From CAYFWT01 sp964346955 (lineage in GTDB: Bacteria > Patescibacteriota > Minisyncoccia > Portnoybacterales > UBA2143), in NCBI GenBank assembly GCA_964346955.1, contig CAYFWT010000010.1:1-46795 (forward strand): 46,795 bases of DNA. Reading direction: 5' to 3'. Positions 45,575-46,795 of the stretch are shown here, in pieces. Position numbers and translations under genes: made by a program. Numbering within the stretch: position 1 is the stretch's first letter; the number at the start of each line of letters is the position of its first letter. The notes under the pieces are model-generated. The model saw only the letters and a program-made list of their open reading frames with translations, searched no databases and had not been told where the DNA came from.

Positions 45575-46670
45575 CAAAGAAAAGATAATCTTCTTGAGGA
45601 GGTAAGAGTAATTTAGCCGCGTCATAAGCTAATTCCTCCTCATACTCTCTGCCAAAAATTTGAATTTTTTCTTGGGTATCTAAATTAATCCGCCAGAACT
45701 CGTCATCAAATGAAACGAGCCCCTTATAATGGTCATCAGGTAGGATAGCTAGCGGGGAGATGGCCTCAGGGATAGCACAGAAGAGAGTTCGATTATCTTG
45801 GCTCCAGATGCATTTTTCTGGCAGGGTAACAAAATCAAATTCTTTAATTGTTTGCTCGTCTAAGTCGGCGATTTTTAATCTTAGGTTTTTGCCCTCGCCG
45901 TCAGTCGCTGAAAAAAGTAATTTATCTCCCAAAGGCGACCAGAGAACAGTCAATCCATTAGTTTGGTCTAAAACTTTTTGGAAATCACCAGTCGCCGGGT
46001 TAATGATATAAACAACACTTTGAGCCAGGCCACTTGGTTTGGTTCTGATAGAAATCTGTTCTGAACTAGGCCACTCGACAATCAGATCCTTCATTCTAGT
46101 GGCAAAGATATTTTCCCACTGAGAACCATCTGGATTAGCAATGCTAATATTATTATCTTCGGTTTGAGGGTCATAGTATTGATAAGCAATTTCGGCTTCT
46201 ATGGGCGACCAGGCGATATGTCGGATATTTTTATTAAGCAAAGTTGATTTTTCGCTCTGATAATCATAAAGATATTTTTTAATTTGCCCCTTATCTTCAA
46301 AAATAGCAATAACTTGGTCTTTATTCGGCGACCAGAGAGTTTTTAATAGGCCGGGAAGGATATTAGAAGATAGGCGGATTAGTTGACTGCCGTCAAAATT
46401 AGACTGAAAAACATTACCATTAGTGGCTGAGTAATATTTAATTTTTTGACCATCAATAGTGTAATCTAAGACTGGTTCTTCAGAAATCGCCTGGATTGGA
46501 CTAATTCGATAAGGCTTTGGCTTGGGGGCGGGAGTCGGGGTGGTGGTAGGCGAGGGAGTGACGGGCTCAGCTGGCGCCTCTTTCTTTAAAAAGAAAGTAT
46601 AGACTATTAAGACCCCCACTACCAAGACGAGGACGGCAATCAAAATAATGAGAATTTTTTTAAAAGGCAT
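45534..46670 (-). CDS. Membrane-anchored TolB/WD40-like beta-propeller protein
   Basis: A 378-residue protein: a short basic N-terminus, a membrane anchor (about 5-27), a threonine/proline-rich linker (PTTTPTPAPKPKPY) and a beta-propeller of repeated blades. Repeats typical of TolB/DPP-IV-like propellers include LSPNKDQ-like WSPNKDQVIAIF (112-123), AWSPIEAEIAYQYY (148-161) and LWSPLGDKLLFSA (244-256). Such anchored propellers are frequent in CPR genomes and lack a known function. It overlaps the preceding convergent gene by 41 bp. Confidence 0.83.
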   Translation of the reverse strand: MPFKKILIILIAVLVLVVGVLIVYTFFLKKEAPAEPVTPSPTTTPTPAPKPKPYRISPIQAISEEPVLDYTIDGQKIKYYSATNGNVFQSNFDGSQLIRLSSNILPGLLKTLWSPNKDQVIAIFEDKGQIKKYLYDYQSEKSTLLNKNIRHIAWSPIEAEIAYQYYDPQTEDNNISIANPDGSQWENIFATRMKDLIVEWPSSEQISIRTKPSGLAQSVVYIINPATGDFQKVLDQTNGLTVLWSPLGDKLLFSATDGEGKNLRLKIADLDEQTIKEFDFVTLPEKCIWSQDNRTLFCAIPEAISPLAILPDDHYKGLVSFDDEFWRINLDTQEKIQIFGREYEEELAYDAAKLLLPPQEDYLFFVNKKDGLLYSLEL

Positions 46671-46706
46671 AAGTTTGGATTAATTTTACGATAATTATTG
46701 GCTCTA

Positions 46707-46795
46707 TTAAATGAATCTTTCAATGCTTTCTATCTGGGATCCTGTTTCAGGTAGTCTAAATTTAACTAAATCTGGATTGATGGTATTTAAGATTA
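46707..46795 (-). CDS. C-terminal fragment of an unidentified protein (cut by window end)
   Basis: On the minus strand the last 29 residues of a frame read ILNTINPDLVKFRLPETGSQ followed by IESIERFI and a stop (TAA at 46709-46707). Codon use is protein-like, and the frame is open to the window edge. It is 36 bp upstream of the propeller gene on the same strand and may be in its operon. Too little is present to name a family. Confidence 0.5.
   Translation of the reverse strand, partial: ILNTINPDLVKFRLPETGSQIESIERFI

Noticed and set aside
1..46795. CRISPR arrays, prophage, transposase or insertion sequence genes
   Set aside because: No spaced direct-repeat array, integrase, transposase or phage structural gene was seen in any frame.
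1..46795. tRNA or rRNA genes other than tmRNA
   Set aside because: The only T-arm with a matching acceptor stem that I found is that of tmRNA; GGTTCGAT near 21390 (minus strand) lacks the rest of a cloverleaf.

Overview
The window is AT-rich, gene-dense bacterial chromosome with the gene content of a Candidate Phyla Radiation (Patescibacteria, probably Parcubacteria-like) genome. Pointers to that lineage are the compact proteins (short YebC, short RecO, YidC of 245 aa), a eukaryote-like IleRS and a dimeric archaeal/eukaryal-type GlyRS, the many single-pass membrane-anchored DUF3048, LTD/PKD and beta-propeller proteins, and small dispersed palindromes. The lineage is inferred from family resemblance only; no 16S gene is present.

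Layout. 1-11.6 kb (minus strand): a long collinear run argS-ileS-recO-(anchored repeat protein)-glyS-M16 peptidase-AI-2E permease-rsmI-metG (truncated by the window start), with short gaps or overlaps, read from a near-leaderless promoter in front of argS. 11.65-13.95 kb (plus): a strong promoter and terminator bracket an unidentified ~250-nt structured RNA, then smpB (apparently leaderless), its partner tmRNA (ssrA, tag ANLKVAPAYA), and infC-rpmI-rplT, where infC seems to start at AUC. 13.95-18.1 kb (minus): holA behind a 167-bp inverted-repeat element, a DUF3048 protein, a single-domain response regulator, a stand-alone 5'-3' exonuclease and tsaE. 18.2-26.1 kb: a 997-aa protein made of two complete PilB/GspE ATPases in tandem, ruvB, a prepilin, an LTD/PKD surface protein, a shortened YebC and ruvC. 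26.2-30.5 kb (plus): a four-gene cassette of a 7TM protein, an ATP-grasp ligase fused to a retropepsin-like protease, a second ATP-grasp enzyme and a RimK-like ATP-grasp enzyme. 30.6-32.2 kb: a higher-GC island of three unrecognised small genes with strong Shine-Dalgarno sequences. 32.2-36.1 kb: tyrS and a class A penicillin-binding protein. 36.1-41.5 kb: the canonical origin-proximal block dnaN-dnaA (minus) and rpmH-rnpA-yidC-khpB-PRC barrel (plus). 41.5-46.8 kb: a Wzx-like flippase, two O-antigen-ligase/Wzy-like proteins, an anchored beta-propeller protein and the C-terminal end of one more gene.

How it works together. Most of the window is core informational machinery: four complete and one partial aminoacyl-tRNA synthetase, trans-translation, initiation, ribosomal proteins, replication initiation, clamp and clamp loader, and Holliday-junction resolution. 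The rest is cell-surface work: a type IV pilus motor and pilin, peptidoglycan synthesis, polysaccharide export and polymerisation, and anchored adhesin-like proteins. Promoters are readable in several places and at three genes sit exactly 6 nt upstream of the ATG, so leaderless mRNA looks common here. The most system-like accessory element is the 7TM/ATP-grasp/retropepsin cassette; the most unusual single protein is the PilB tandem fusion. Several intergenic regions fold into long structured elements that I cannot assign to known RNA families.
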